Of a stretch of DNA of 49,468 nucleotides, positions 34,824-43,087 are shown piece after piece. Source of the DNA: an uncultured Alistipes sp. (GTDB taxonomy: Bacteria > Bacteroidota > Bacteroidia > Bacteroidales > Rikenellaceae). The first letter of the stretch is position 1. The number at the start of each line of letters is the position of its first letter. The position numbers and the translations under genes were made by a program. The stretch covers positions 1 through 49,468 of the forward strand of contig USCH01000008.1 in NCBI GenBank assembly GCA_900553175.1, given 5' to 3'. The notes beneath the pieces were generated by a model. The model saw only the letters and a program-made list of their open reading frames with translations, was not told the DNA's origin and made no database searches.

Positions 34824-35732
34824 CTACTCCCAGAGCCTCTCGGGATACCGTCCGGCGGCGATCATCGCGCGGATGGCCGACATGAGGGCGGGCTTGTCCT
34901 CCTTGTAGGTGACGCCGTGCCACTGCGCCGCGCTGCGCAAAACGCGCAGGGTCGAGGTTCCGGAGGCGATCAGATGGTTGACGACCGTGGGGATGTAGCA
35001 CTCGGCCTTGAGGTTGCCGCAATTGGCTTCGAACCACTCGGGGAAGAAGGCTTCGGAGTGGGTGAAATAATCGGGTGTGAATCCGAAAAGGTTCATCGAC
35101 ACGGGCGTGTCGGCCGCCAGCTCCTCGTCGGCACCGCCGTCGTGGAGAACGATCCGGCCGTCGGCGAGGCGCTCGATCTGCGTCCGCTCGACCATCGTCG
35201 CCAGATTGCCCGCAGCATCGACCGTGCAGACACCGCGCGAAACGGTGCCGTTCTCCGAAAGGGTCTTATCCAGATCATAGGCCACCATGCAGTAGCGGTC
35301 GCGGCTGCCGGCCAGCCCGGACAGATAGTCGCCCATGGTGCGGAATGCCTCAGCTCCGTAGAAGTCGTCGGCATTGATGACGGCGAAAGGCTCCCGAACG
35401 ACCCCCGAGGCCATCATCACGGCGTGGTTGGTCCCCCACGGTTTGACGCGCCCCTCGGGAAGCGTCAGACCTGCCGGCAGGCTGTCCAGCTCCTGGAACA
35501 CGAACTCCACCTCGATGCGGCCGCCGAAACGCGCCGCCGAGAAGACCTCGCGGAACTCTTTCTCGAAAGTATGGCGAATGACGAAGACGACCTTGCCGAA
35601 TCCGGCACGGATGGCGTCGTACACCGAATAGTCGATGATGGCCTCGTTGTGGGGACCGACGCCGTCCATCTGTTTCAAAGAGCCGTAGCGGGAACCCATG
35701 CCCGCGGCAAGAACCAATAAAGTCGGTTTCAT
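34824..35732 (-). CDS. NTP_transferase-family sugar nucleotidyltransferase
   Basis: This is a 302-residue cytoplasmic protein. It starts KPTLLVLAAGMGSRYGSLKQ, the nucleotide-binding signature of sugar-phosphate nucleotidyltransferases. The INADDFYGAEAF segment supplies the catalytic aspartates, and a C-terminal region with SMNLFGFTPDYF follows. The activated sugar cannot be told from sequence; similar Bacteroidales proteins are annotated only as nucleotidyltransferase. The ATG at 35732 is preferred over an in-frame ATG 18 codons upstream because the promoter box (35784-35791) would overlap the longer form. It is monocistronic and convergent with the HAD gene. A role in glycan precursor supply is likely. 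Confidence 0.87.
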   Translation of the reverse strand: MKPTLLVLAAGMGSRYGSLKQMDGVGPHNEAIIDYSVYDAIRAGFGKVVFVIRHTFEKEFREVFSAARFGGRIEVEFVFQELDSLPAGLTLPEGRVKPWGTNHAVMMASGVVREPFAVINADDFYGAEAFRTMGDYLSGLAGSRDRYCMVAYDLDKTLSENGTVSRGVCTVDAAGNLATMVERTQIERLADGRIVLHDGGADEELAADTPVSMNLFGFTPDYFTHSEAFFPEWFEANCGNLKAECYIPTVVNHLIASGTSTLRVLRSAAQWHGVTYKEDKPALMSAIRAMIAAGRYPERLWE

Positions 35733-35783
35733 ACGTTTGAATGTTTTGCTTTTACGCGGTGCGGAAGTTTTTCCGAACGGACG

Positions 35784-35815
35784 CAAAGTTAAAAAATCCG
35801 GACCGGAAATGCAAA
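35784..35815 (-). promoter_or_regulatory. Promoter of the nucleotidyltransferase gene
   Basis: Minus strand TTTG (35815-35812), 20 nt, then TAACTTTG (35791-35784); a good match to the Bacteroidetes consensus. Confidence 0.75.
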
Positions 35816-35863
35816 GGACCGCCGCAAATTGTGTCTGGGGAGAGGGGGAGGGCTGCGCCTTAG

Positions 35864-36010
35864 ATACTCCGTCTCGGCATAATCAAGCTAACGCTTGCTT
35901 CTGCGCTCGACTTTTCGTATCTTTGACTTCGTCTTAAATACTCCCGCTCGGCAAAATGCAAGCAAGCTTGCTTTTGCTCTCGCTTATTCGTATCTTTGTC
36001 CTCGATGCAA
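35864..36010 (+). repeat. Tandem promoter-bearing hairpin repeat (two units)
   Basis: Two units of about 74 bp (A from 35864, B from 35938) share the order ATACTCC, CTCGGCA, a hairpin, a CTCG, TTCG, then TATCTTTG (35918-35925 and 35991-35998). Unit B's hairpin (35951-35977) pairs GCAAAA with TTTTGC and GCAAGC with GCTTGC around AA, with one bulged T. Unit A's (35877-35904) is partly decayed. A third copy lies at 49100-49190 in reverse. Unit B delivers the promoter of the M23 gene. Confidence 0.8.
35968..35998 (+). promoter_or_regulatory. Promoter of the M23-dxr-rseP operon inside repeat unit B
   Basis: TTGC (35968-35971) lies exactly 19 nt before TATCTTTG (35991-35998). The -33 box is part of the right arm of the repeat's hairpin. 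The ATG follows at 36022. Unit A's own TATCTTTG (35918-35925) could act as a second start. Confidence 0.7.
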
Positions 36011-36021
36011 AACGCCGAAGC

Positions 36022-36891
36022 ATGAATCCGCTCAAATCCATACGCAACGCCTGGCGCGACCTATTCCGCAAGCGCCGGTTCAACATGCTCAACGCGACGG
36101 ACAACACCGAGGAGTGGCACATCCACCTTTCGCCGGCAAGCCTGCTGGCCGGACTGGTGGCTTTCGTGCTGCTGCTGTTCGTAATCGTCCTGTCGCTGGT
36201 GGCCTACAGTCCCGTGCTGGAGTTCCTGCCCGGATACCGCACCGAAGCCGACCGTTCGCGCGAGAGCCTCGTGCAGAACATCATCCGCCTCGATTCGATG
36301 GAGCGCGTCATGAACGACATGATGACCTACAACGAAAACATCTCGCTCATCCTCGAAGGCAAGACCCCCGTGGTGCGCACGATCGCCGCCACCGACAGCA
36401 CGCGCCGCAGCAAGGTGCTGGTCATGCCCTCGGCCGAAGATTCGGTGCTGCGCGCACAGATGGAGGGCGACGGACCCTATGCCCTCTCGGGACACGACCC
36501 GAACCCCGGACGCCGCATCCGCGAAGCCGTCGAGCTGGTGACCCCCGTCGACGGGATCATCACCGACCGTTTCGACATCAAGGAGGGGCGTTTCGGCGTG
36601 CGGGTCGCAGCGGCCGCCGCCGACCGCATCACGTCCATCGACGACGGGACGGTGGTGCTGAGCCTCTGGACGCCCGACCAGGGCTACGTCGTGGAGCTGC
36701 AGCATGCGGGCAACCTGCTGTCGGTCTACAAGGGGCTCTCCCAATCGCTCGTGAGGACCGGACAGACCGTGAGGGCCGGCGAGCAGATCGGCTACAACGC
36801 CGAGGCCGCCGACGGCGAAGTGCGGCTTTTCGAATTCGAACTGTGGAACAACGGCAAGCCCGTCGATCCCGAAGGATACATCGTCTTCTGA
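36022..36891 (+). CDS. Degenerate M23 (LytM) peptidase-like membrane protein
   Basis: This 289-residue protein has one membrane helix (about residues 43-65, LLAGLVAFVLLLFVIVLSLV), a short helical linker and a LytM-like domain (TPVDGIITDRFDIKEGRFGV, then DDGTVVLSLW, LQHAGNLLSVYKGL, RAGEQIGY). The zinc ligands are absent: the first His and Asp are replaced after RFGVRV, and the usual HxH motif reads FEFELW. It is therefore probably a non-catalytic regulator, like EnvC or NlpD, acting on peptidoglycan amidases; that role is inference. The start is the ATG at 36022, because the upstream frame lies in the promoter repeat. Its TGA overlaps the dxr ATG by one base. Confidence 0.85.
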   Translation: MNPLKSIRNAWRDLFRKRRFNMLNATDNTEEWHIHLSPASLLAGLVAFVLLLFVIVLSLVAYSPVLEFLPGYRTEADRSRESLVQNIIRLDSMERVMNDMMTYNENISLILEGKTPVVRTIAATDSTRRSKVLVMPSAEDSVLRAQMEGDGPYALSGHDPNPGRRIREAVELVTPVDGIITDRFDIKEGRFGVRVAAAAADRITSIDDGTVVLSLWTPDQGYVVELQHAGNLLSVYKGLSQSLVRTGQTVRAGEQIGYNAEAADGEVRLFEFELWNNGKPVDPEGYIVF

Positions 36892-38042
36892 TGAAACAAC
36901 GACTTACGCTGCTGGGGTCGACCGGGTCGATCGGCGAACAGACGCTCGACATCGTGCGGGAGAATCCCGACCGGTTCGAGGTGCGCACGCTGACGGCCCA
37001 CCGCAACTGGGAGCGGCTGGCGGCGCAGGCCCGCGAGCTGGATGCCGACACGGCGGTGATCGCCGACGAGAGGTTCTACGCGCCGCTGTGCGACGCCCTG
37101 GCCGGAACCGACACGAAAGTGTATGCGGGCCCCGAGGCCGTGGCTCAGGTCGCCGGAGCCGGATCGGCCGACGTGGTGGTCAACGCGCTGGTGGGCTACG
37201 CCGGGCTCGCCCCCACGGTAGCGGCCCTCCGGGCCGGCAAAAAGCTGGCGCTGGCCAACAAGGAGTCGCTCGTGGTGGGCGGCGAGACGGTCATGCGGCT
37301 CTCCGCAGAGCACCGGGCGCCGATTCTCCCGATCGACTCGGAGCACTCGGCCATCTTCCAATGCCTCGCAGGCGAACAGTCGCCCGCAAGACGGCTCATC
37401 ATCACGTGCAGCGGCGGCGCCTTCCGCGACCTGCGGCGCGACGAGCTCGCCCACGTCACCGTGGAGCAGGCCCTGCGCCACCCCCAATGGCAGATGGGGG
37501 CCAAGATCACGATCGACTCGTCGACGCTGGTCAACAAGGGATTCGAGGTGATCGAGGCGCACTGGCTCTTCGGCACGCCCGCCGACCGGATCTCGGTCGT
37601 GCTGCACCCGCAGTCGATCGTCCACTCGATGGTCGAGTTCGAGGACGGCGCCATCAAGGCGCAGTTGGGCACGCCCGACATGCGCATGCCCATCAGCTAC
37701 GCACTGCTCTTTCCCGAGCGGGCCGAACGGCCGGGCGAACGCTTCGACTTCACGGCCCATCCGCAGCTGACCTTCGCCGAGGTAGACCGGGTGAAATACC
37801 CGGCGCTCGACATCGCCTACGACTGTCTGCGGCGCGGCGGCACGGCCGCCTGCACGATGAACGGAGCCAACGAAGTGGCCGTGGGGGCATTCCTCGCCCG
37901 GCGGTGCGGATGGCTCGACATCGTGCGCACGATCGAGCACGCGCTCGGCAAGGCGTCGTTCGCCGCCCGCCCCACCCTCGACGACTACGCCGCGGCCGAC
38001 GGCGAGGCCCGGGCGCTGGCAACCGACTTTCTCGCTCTGTAA
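36891..38042 (+). CDS. dxr: 1-deoxy-D-xylulose-5-phosphate reductoisomerase
   Basis: DXR catalyses the committed NADPH-dependent step of the MEP isoprenoid pathway. It has 383 residues, the normal length. The N-terminal NADPH motif is LTLLGSTGSIGEQTLDIV. The metal and substrate sites are visible as ANKESLVVGGE, PIDSEHSAIFQ and SGGAFRD, followed by HPQWQMGAKITIDSSTLVNKG-type sequence and MNGANEVAV. The ATG shares one base with the stop of the M23 gene (TGATG), so translation is coupled. rseP follows after 12 bases; dxr next to an rseP-type protease gene is a frequent bacterial arrangement. Confidence 0.97.
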   Translation: MKQRLTLLGSTGSIGEQTLDIVRENPDRFEVRTLTAHRNWERLAAQARELDADTAVIADERFYAPLCDALAGTDTKVYAGPEAVAQVAGAGSADVVVNALVGYAGLAPTVAALRAGKKLALANKESLVVGGETVMRLSAEHRAPILPIDSEHSAIFQCLAGEQSPARRLIITCSGGAFRDLRRDELAHVTVEQALRHPQWQMGAKITIDSSTLVNKGFEVIEAHWLFGTPADRISVVLHPQSIVHSMVEFEDGAIKAQLGTPDMRMPISYALLFPERAERPGERFDFTAHPQLTFAEVDRVKYPALDIAYDCLRRGGTAACTMNGANEVAVGAFLARRCGWLDIVRTIEHALGKASFAARPTLDDYAAADGEARALATDFLAL

Positions 38043-38054
38043 ACCGATTGCGAC

Positions 38055-39386
38055 ATGGAAATATTCATCAAAATCATCCAGTTCTTCCTCTGTTTCACGA
38101 TTCTCGTGGGAATCCACGAAATGGGACACTTCATCATGGCCCGCGTGTTCCGCATCCGGGTCGACAAGTTCTACATCTTCTTCGACCCGTGGTTTTCGCT
38201 CTTCAAATTCAAACGCGGCCATACGGAGTACGGTCTGGGGTGGCTGCCGCTGGGCGGTTACGTCAAGATCGCCGGCATGATCGACGAGTCGATGGACAAA
38301 GAGTATCTGGAGCACCCCGTGCAGCCCTGGGAGTTCCGGGCCAAACCGGCCTGGCAGCGCTTTCTGGTGATGATCGCCGGCGTGGTGATGAACGTCGTGC
38401 TGGCCATCGCGATCTACTGCGCCGTCTGCTACACGTGGGGCGACACCTACCTCTCGAACGACGACGCCCGCTGGGGCTACAACTTCAACGAGGCGGGACA
38501 GGAACTGGGATTCCGCAACGGCGACCGCATCGTGTCGATCGACGGACGGCAGCCCGACGACATCCGCGAAATCGTCAACGACCTGCTCATCACCGAGACG
38601 GACCGCCGGGTGGCGGTCCTGCGCAACGGCGCGGAGGTGACGCTCGATCTGAAGCTGGAGAGCCTGATCGCCATGCGGCAGAAGAAAGGCTACGAAAACC
38701 TGCTGACGCTCCGCACGCCCTTCATCATCGACAGCGTGGTATCGCCCGCAGCCGGAGCCCTGCGCCGGGGCGACGAGATCGTGGGCATGGAGGTGCCGGG
38801 CGGCGGGCGGTACGAACGGCTGGAGTTCGCCGACTACCGGGCGCTGCTGCAATTCCATGCGGGCGACACGGTGAGGCTGAGCGTCGTGCGGGAGCCGGGC
38901 GAGGTGCTCGACCTCGCGCTCCCCGTTTCGGACGAAGGGACGCTCGGCGTGCTGGCGGCACAGCCCTACACGCTGCGCACGCAGCATTACACCCTCATGC
39001 AATCCATTCCCGCAGGATTCCGCAAAGCCGGAGCGGTGATCGCCTCCTACTGGCAGCAGCTGAAGATGATCGTGCAGCCCAAAACCAAAATGTACGAGGA
39101 GCTGGGCGGGTTCATCTCGATCGGCAGCATCTTTCCGGGAGAATGGAACTGGCAGGATTTCTGGCTGAAGACGGCATTCCTGTCGATCATCCTGGCGGTG
39201 ATGAACATCCTGCCCATTCCGGGGCTGGACGGCGGACACGCCCTGTTCACCTTCTGGGAGATGATCACGGGCCGCAAAGTGAGCGACAAGGTGCTCGAGG
39301 CGGCGCAGTATGCGGGATTGATCTTCATCCTGGCGCTGCTGCTCTACGCCAACGGAAACGACATCTACCGCTTCTTCATCAAATAG
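38055..39386 (+). CDS. rseP: RIP metalloprotease RseP (M50 site-2 protease)
   Basis: This 443-residue inner-membrane protease cleaves transmembrane substrates such as anti-sigma factors or signal peptides. The zinc motif HEMGH (His21, Glu22, His25) is in the first membrane segment. The third ligand motif NILPIPGLDGGHALF is near the C-terminus. Two PDZ-like regions lie between (around residues 140-210 and 225-300). It is co-transcribed with dxr 12 bases upstream. Its substrate here is unknown; no anti-sigma factor gene is in the window. Confidence 0.95.
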   Translation: MEIFIKIIQFFLCFTILVGIHEMGHFIMARVFRIRVDKFYIFFDPWFSLFKFKRGHTEYGLGWLPLGGYVKIAGMIDESMDKEYLEHPVQPWEFRAKPAWQRFLVMIAGVVMNVVLAIAIYCAVCYTWGDTYLSNDDARWGYNFNEAGQELGFRNGDRIVSIDGRQPDDIREIVNDLLITETDRRVAVLRNGAEVTLDLKLESLIAMRQKKGYENLLTLRTPFIIDSVVSPAAGALRRGDEIVGMEVPGGGRYERLEFADYRALLQFHAGDTVRLSVVREPGEVLDLALPVSDEGTLGVLAAQPYTLRTQHYTLMQSIPAGFRKAGAVIASYWQQLKMIVQPKTKMYEELGGFISIGSIFPGEWNWQDFWLKTAFLSIILAVMNILPIPGLDGGHALFTFWEMITGRKVSDKVLEAAQYAGLIFILALLLYANGNDIYRFFIK

Positions 39387-39401
39387 GCGCGCGGCACGAA
39401 G

Positions 39402-40007
39402 ATGGAGCGTACGACCGGCCGAAACACCGCCGAGGAGGTGCGGGAACGGATGCTGCGCGGCGAAGCCTACGACTTCACGGCGCCCGAGCTGCTGGCCGCG
39501 ATGCGGCACGCACGGCGCTGTCTGGAGCGCTTCAACCGGGCCGGAGCCGACGATGACGCCGGACGCAGGGCGGCGCTCGAGGAGCTGATCCCGGGAATAC
39601 CCGCGTCGGCGACGATTATTCCGCCCTTCTTCTGCGACTACGGATTCCACATCCGGCTGGGCGAAGGGGTGTTCGTCAACGCGGGGGCCACGATGCTCGA
39701 CAGCGGCGGCATCGCGATCGGCGCCCGCACGAAGATCGGCCCCGACTGCAAGTGCTACACCCCGCAGCACCCCATCGACTACGAGGAGCGCCGCAAACCG
39801 ATCGAACGGGGGCTGCGGATCGAAATCGGCGAGGATTGCTGGCTGGGCGGCAACGTGACGCTCTGCCCGGGCGTGAGGATCGGCTCGCGGACGATCATCG
39901 GCGCAGGGAGCGTGGTGGTGCACGACATTCCCGACGACGTGCTGGCGGCAGGCAACCCGGCCGTGGTGAAACGGTCGCTGAAAGGGTGCGGCAAACCGGA
40001 GCCGTGA
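39402..40007 (+). CDS. Hexapeptide-repeat sugar O-acetyltransferase (maltose/galactoside acetyltransferase family)
   Basis: This protein has 201 residues. The N-terminal Mac domain (EEVRERMLRGEAYDFTAPEL) is followed by left-handed beta-helix hexapeptide repeats (FCDYGFHIRLGEGVFVNAG, AIGARTKIGPDCKCYTPQHP, IGEDCWLGGNVTLCPGVRIG). The catalytic histidine is likely in YTPQHPID. It acetylates sugars or related alcohols with acetyl-CoA; the substrate is unknown. It begins 15 bases after rseP, so it is probably in the same transcript. Confidence 0.9.
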   Translation: MERTTGRNTAEEVRERMLRGEAYDFTAPELLAAMRHARRCLERFNRAGADDDAGRRAALEELIPGIPASATIIPPFFCDYGFHIRLGEGVFVNAGATMLDSGGIAIGARTKIGPDCKCYTPQHPIDYEERRKPIERGLRIEIGEDCWLGGNVTLCPGVRIGSRTIIGAGSVVVHDIPDDVLAAGNPAVVKRSLKGCGKPEP

Positions 40008-40053
40008 CGGAAGCGGCGCACAAAAGAGAACCGAGGAACCGAAAACAACGACG

Positions 40054-40659
40054 ATGACGAACATACCGAAAAGATACCTGCTGTGTGCGCTTCTGGCCGG
40101 GGCGCTCGCCGCCTGCAAGGAGCCCGACGCATTCTATTCGACGGCCTACGACATCGTGCGGGTCGAAATCGACGTGGAGCTGGAAGCCGCTGCGGCACCC
40201 GATCCGGACGACGGGTCCGGCGGAGAGCCGGAGAACGGAGAGCCGGACGGCAGTGCGGAGGTCCGAAGTGCGGCGGACGGCGGGGTGTCGGACGGCGGAG
40301 TGTCGGACAACACCGATTATCGCGCGCTCATCGCCGAAGAGGCGGCGGACTGGGCGCCCGTAGCCTCCGGCGGGGGCTATCTGCTCGACTACACCCGCTA
40401 CGACGGAGGGCCGCTCCGGGTCCGCACGGCAGCCGGCAGCGAGACCATCGGAGGCGCATTCCTCCGCACACCGGGCACCGACACCATCGGATTCGTCTAC
40501 GAAGGCCGCATGCACGCCTACACCCTCGCCGCCTACGAGGACGAGCAGGGGCGCACCCGGACCCTGTTGCAGGCCGACCTGACGGACCTCTTCCGTGCAC
40601 GCTATCCCGAAGCGGGAATCGTCCGCGTGCTGCGGCTCGAATACACTTCGCACGAATAA
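40054..40659 (+). CDS. Hypothetical lipoprotein
   Basis: This 201-residue protein has a lipoprotein signal ending LAGALAAC (Cys21). An acidic Pro/Gly/Asp/Ser-rich low-complexity linker (about residues 45-90) contains near-repeats (DGGVSDGGVSD). The C-terminal part is a compact beta-rich domain (GGYLLDYTRYDGGPLRV, IGFVYEGRMHAYTLAAYEDE). No family is recognised. The purine-rich linker DNA has the same character as the intergenic repeats, so it may have expanded from similar sequence. It sits between the acetyltransferase and radA genes, 11 bases before radA. Function unknown. Confidence 0.7.
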   Translation: MTNIPKRYLLCALLAGALAACKEPDAFYSTAYDIVRVEIDVELEAAAAPDPDDGSGGEPENGEPDGSAEVRSAADGGVSDGGVSDNTDYRALIAEEAADWAPVASGGGYLLDYTRYDGGPLRVRTAAGSETIGGAFLRTPGTDTIGFVYEGRMHAYTLAAYEDEQGRTRTLLQADLTDLFRARYPEAGIVRVLRLEYTSHE

Positions 40660-40670
40660 CCCCACCCGGC

Positions 40671-42038
40671 ATGGCAAAGGTCAAAAAAGCCTACTTCTGC
40701 AAAAACTGCGGCTTCGAAGCGCCCAAATGGCTCGGCCGCTGTCCGTCGTGCGGCGAATGGAACTCCTTCACCGAGGAGATCATCGCCCGCGAAAGCGGCT
40801 CCGCATCCGCAGCGGCCGCAGGATTTCTCCCCGCCGCCAAACCGCAACGCGTGCGGGAAATCCGCGAAAACGACCGGCGCCGCATCCACCTGGGCAATGC
40901 CGAGGCGGACCGCGTGCTGGGCGGAGGCCTGGTGCCCGGATCGCTCGTGCTGGTGGGCGGCGAACCGGGCATCGGCAAATCGACCCTCTCGTTGCAGATC
41001 GCGCTCTCGCCCAACGGTCTGAAGACCCTCTACGTCTCGGGCGAGGAGTCGGCCGAACAGATCCGCATGCGGGCCGAACGCATCGGCATCCGCAACGAAG
41101 AGTGCCTGATCTATCCCGAAACGTCGCTGGAGAACATCATCGCCCAGATCGCCGAACAACGGCCCGATCTGGTGATCGTCGACTCGATCCAGACCATCTG
41201 CACCGAGACGATCGACTCGGCGGCGGGAAGCGTGTCGCAAATCCGCGAATGCGCCGCCGCACTGCTCAAGACGGCCAAGACCACTTCGACGTCGATCCTC
41301 CTCATCGGCCACATCACCAAGGACGGGACCATCGCAGGCCCCAAGATTCTGGAACACATCGTCGACGTGGTGCTCCAGTTCGAAGGCGACAGCAACAACA
41401 CCTACCGCATCCTGCGCGGCATCAAGAACCGGTTCGGCGCCACGTTCGAAATCGGCGTGTTCGAAATGCTCGAAAGCGGCCTGCGCGGCGTGGACAATCC
41501 GTCGGAAATCCTGCTCACGCACTACGAAGAACCCCTGTCGGGCATCGCCGTGGGCGCCTCGGCCGACGGCGTGCGCCCCTATCTGATCGAAGTGCAGGCT
41601 CTGGTGAGCGGCGCAGCCTACGGCACGCCCCAGCGCACGGCGACGGGGTTCGACACGCGCCGCATGAACATGCTGCTCGCCGTGCTGGAGAAACGCGTGG
41701 GGCTGAAGATGTTTCAGAAAGACGTCTTTCTGAACTTCGCCGGAGGATTCAAGGTCGCCGACCCCGGTCTGGACCTGGCGGTCGTGGCGGCGGTGATCTC
41801 CTCCTACTACGACCGTCCCGTGGGCGAAGGCATCTGCTGCGCGGGGGAGATCGGCCTCTCGGGCGAGGTGAGGCCCGCACCCCGCACCGAACAACGCATC
41901 AGCGAGGCGGCACGGCTGGGATTCAGGCGCATCGTCGTCTCGGGCTATCTGCCCAAAGGAACCAAGGCCCCGCGGGGAATCGAAGTCGTGGCGATAAACA
42001 GCATCGACCAGCTCCCCCGGGCGCTCTTTGTGGAATAG
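40671..42038 (+). CDS. radA: DNA repair protein RadA
   Basis: RadA (Sms) is a RecA-related helicase that processes recombination intermediates. It has 455 residues. An N-terminal C4 zinc finger has Cys10, Cys13, Cys24 and Cys27. Walker A GEPGIGKST spans about residues 97-105, the RadA-specific KNRFG motif follows (IKNRFGATFEIGVFEM), and a C-terminal Lon-like domain is present (YDRPVGEGICCAGEIGLSGEVR). It starts 11 bases after the lipoprotein gene. All signature motifs are intact. Confidence 0.96.
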   Translation: MAKVKKAYFCKNCGFEAPKWLGRCPSCGEWNSFTEEIIARESGSASAAAAGFLPAAKPQRVREIRENDRRRIHLGNAEADRVLGGGLVPGSLVLVGGEPGIGKSTLSLQIALSPNGLKTLYVSGEESAEQIRMRAERIGIRNEECLIYPETSLENIIAQIAEQRPDLVIVDSIQTICTETIDSAAGSVSQIRECAAALLKTAKTTSTSILLIGHITKDGTIAGPKILEHIVDVVLQFEGDSNNTYRILRGIKNRFGATFEIGVFEMLESGLRGVDNPSEILLTHYEEPLSGIAVGASADGVRPYLIEVQALVSGAAYGTPQRTATGFDTRRMNMLLAVLEKRVGLKMFQKDVFLNFAGGFKVADPGLDLAVVAAVISSYYDRPVGEGICCAGEIGLSGEVRPAPRTEQRISEAARLGFRRIVVSGYLPKGTKAPRGIEVVAINSIDQLPRALFVE

Positions 42039-42050
42039 ATTTTGCTCGCT

Positions 42051-42068
42051 TCCTCCCAAAAAGGAGGA
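42051..42068 (+). promoter_or_regulatory. Hairpin hiding a strong Shine-Dalgarno sequence
   Basis: TCCTCC (42051-42056) can pair with GGAGGA (42063-42068) around CAAAAA. The right arm is an AGGAGG ribosome-binding site ending a few bases before the ATG at 42073. Strong Shine-Dalgarno sites are rare in Bacteroidetes, so a sequestered one is notable. Just upstream, TAGATTTTG (42036-42044) is a near match to the promoter -7 box. Confidence 0.5.
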
Positions 42069-42072
42069 GAAG

Positions 42073-43038
42073 ATGCAAAAGCGAACGGTCGTACTCGGCG
42101 GTGCGGGATTCATAGGCACCCATCTGTGCCTCGGTCTGCTGGAGGCAGGGCACGAGGTTTTCTGCGTGGACATACGCGATGCGGCGAATTCGCCGCTGCT
42201 GCGCAACGTCCTGAGGCACCCCTCGTTCCGCTACGTCCACCACAACGTGGTCAATCATTTCGGCATACGCTGCGACGAAATCTACAACCTGACGGCGCCC
42301 TCCCGCGTGCGCTACGACAAGGTGCTGCCCGTCGAGACGATGAAGGTCAGCGTGCTGGGGTCGATCCACTCGCTCGACACGGCCCGGGCGGAACACGCCC
42401 GCGTGGTGATGGCATCCTCGGGCTGCGTCTTCGATCCCGTTGACGCCCCCGGCGGAACCTCCGGCAGCGACTGTTCGACGCACCGCATGATCTGCGACGG
42501 GAAACGGGCCGCCGAGGCGCTGCATCGCGCCTACCGGAGCGAATTCGGCGTCGACACGCGCATCGCACGCATCTACAACACCTACGGCAGCGGAGCCGAG
42601 GCGATGGACCAGCGCGTGGTGATGAAGATGATCGTGGCGGCGTTGCAGAACCGCGACATACACATCCACGGCAGCGGCGAGCAGGTGCGCACCTTCTGCT
42701 GGGTCGAAGACATCGTCGACGGGCTCATGCGGCTGATGGAGGCTCCCCCGACCGAACATACGCGGACCGTGAGTCTGGGAGGCATCCGGGGAACGACGAT
42801 CCGCGCGCTGGCCGAACGGATCGTCGACCTGACGGGCAGCCGCTCGCGCATCGTGCATGTCCCGGCCCGGGAGGACGAATCGCACGAACGGATACCCGAC
42901 ATCACGGCCGCCCGGCGCGAACTGGGCTGGATGCCCCGCACCTCGCTGAGCGAAGGGCTGCGCCGCACGATCGGCTATGCGGAGAAGGAGCTGGCCGGGA
43001 AAAACTACGCGCAGCCGACATGGGTCGAAATGAACTGA
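42073..43038 (+). CDS. UXS-like NAD-dependent sugar epimerase/dehydratase lacking the catalytic Tyr
   Basis: This 321-residue extended short-chain dehydrogenase resembles UDP-glucuronate decarboxylase. The Rossmann motif is VVLGGAGFIGTHL; family landmarks YNLTAPSRVRYD, TRIARIYNTYGSGAEAMDQR and GSGEQVRTFCWVEDIVDGL are present. The YxxxK catalytic motif, normally CYDEGKR, reads MICDGKR: Lys144 is kept but the tyrosine position is Ile140. The TSE-like region reads SSGCVFD. The protein may be inactive, regulatory or use another base. The start is the ATG at 42073, preceded by an unusual hairpin with AGGAGG. It follows radA by 34 bases. Confidence 0.85.
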   Translation: MQKRTVVLGGAGFIGTHLCLGLLEAGHEVFCVDIRDAANSPLLRNVLRHPSFRYVHHNVVNHFGIRCDEIYNLTAPSRVRYDKVLPVETMKVSVLGSIHSLDTARAEHARVVMASSGCVFDPVDAPGGTSGSDCSTHRMICDGKRAAEALHRAYRSEFGVDTRIARIYNTYGSGAEAMDQRVVMKMIVAALQNRDIHIHGSGEQVRTFCWVEDIVDGLMRLMEAPPTEHTRTVSLGGIRGTTIRALAERIVDLTGSRSRIVHVPAREDESHERIPDITAARRELGWMPRTSLSEGLRRTIGYAEKELAGKNYAQPTWVEMN

Positions 43039-43087
43039 CCCGGCCGGTGCGGCCGCGCCTCATACCACACACGAAAAAACGAACGAC

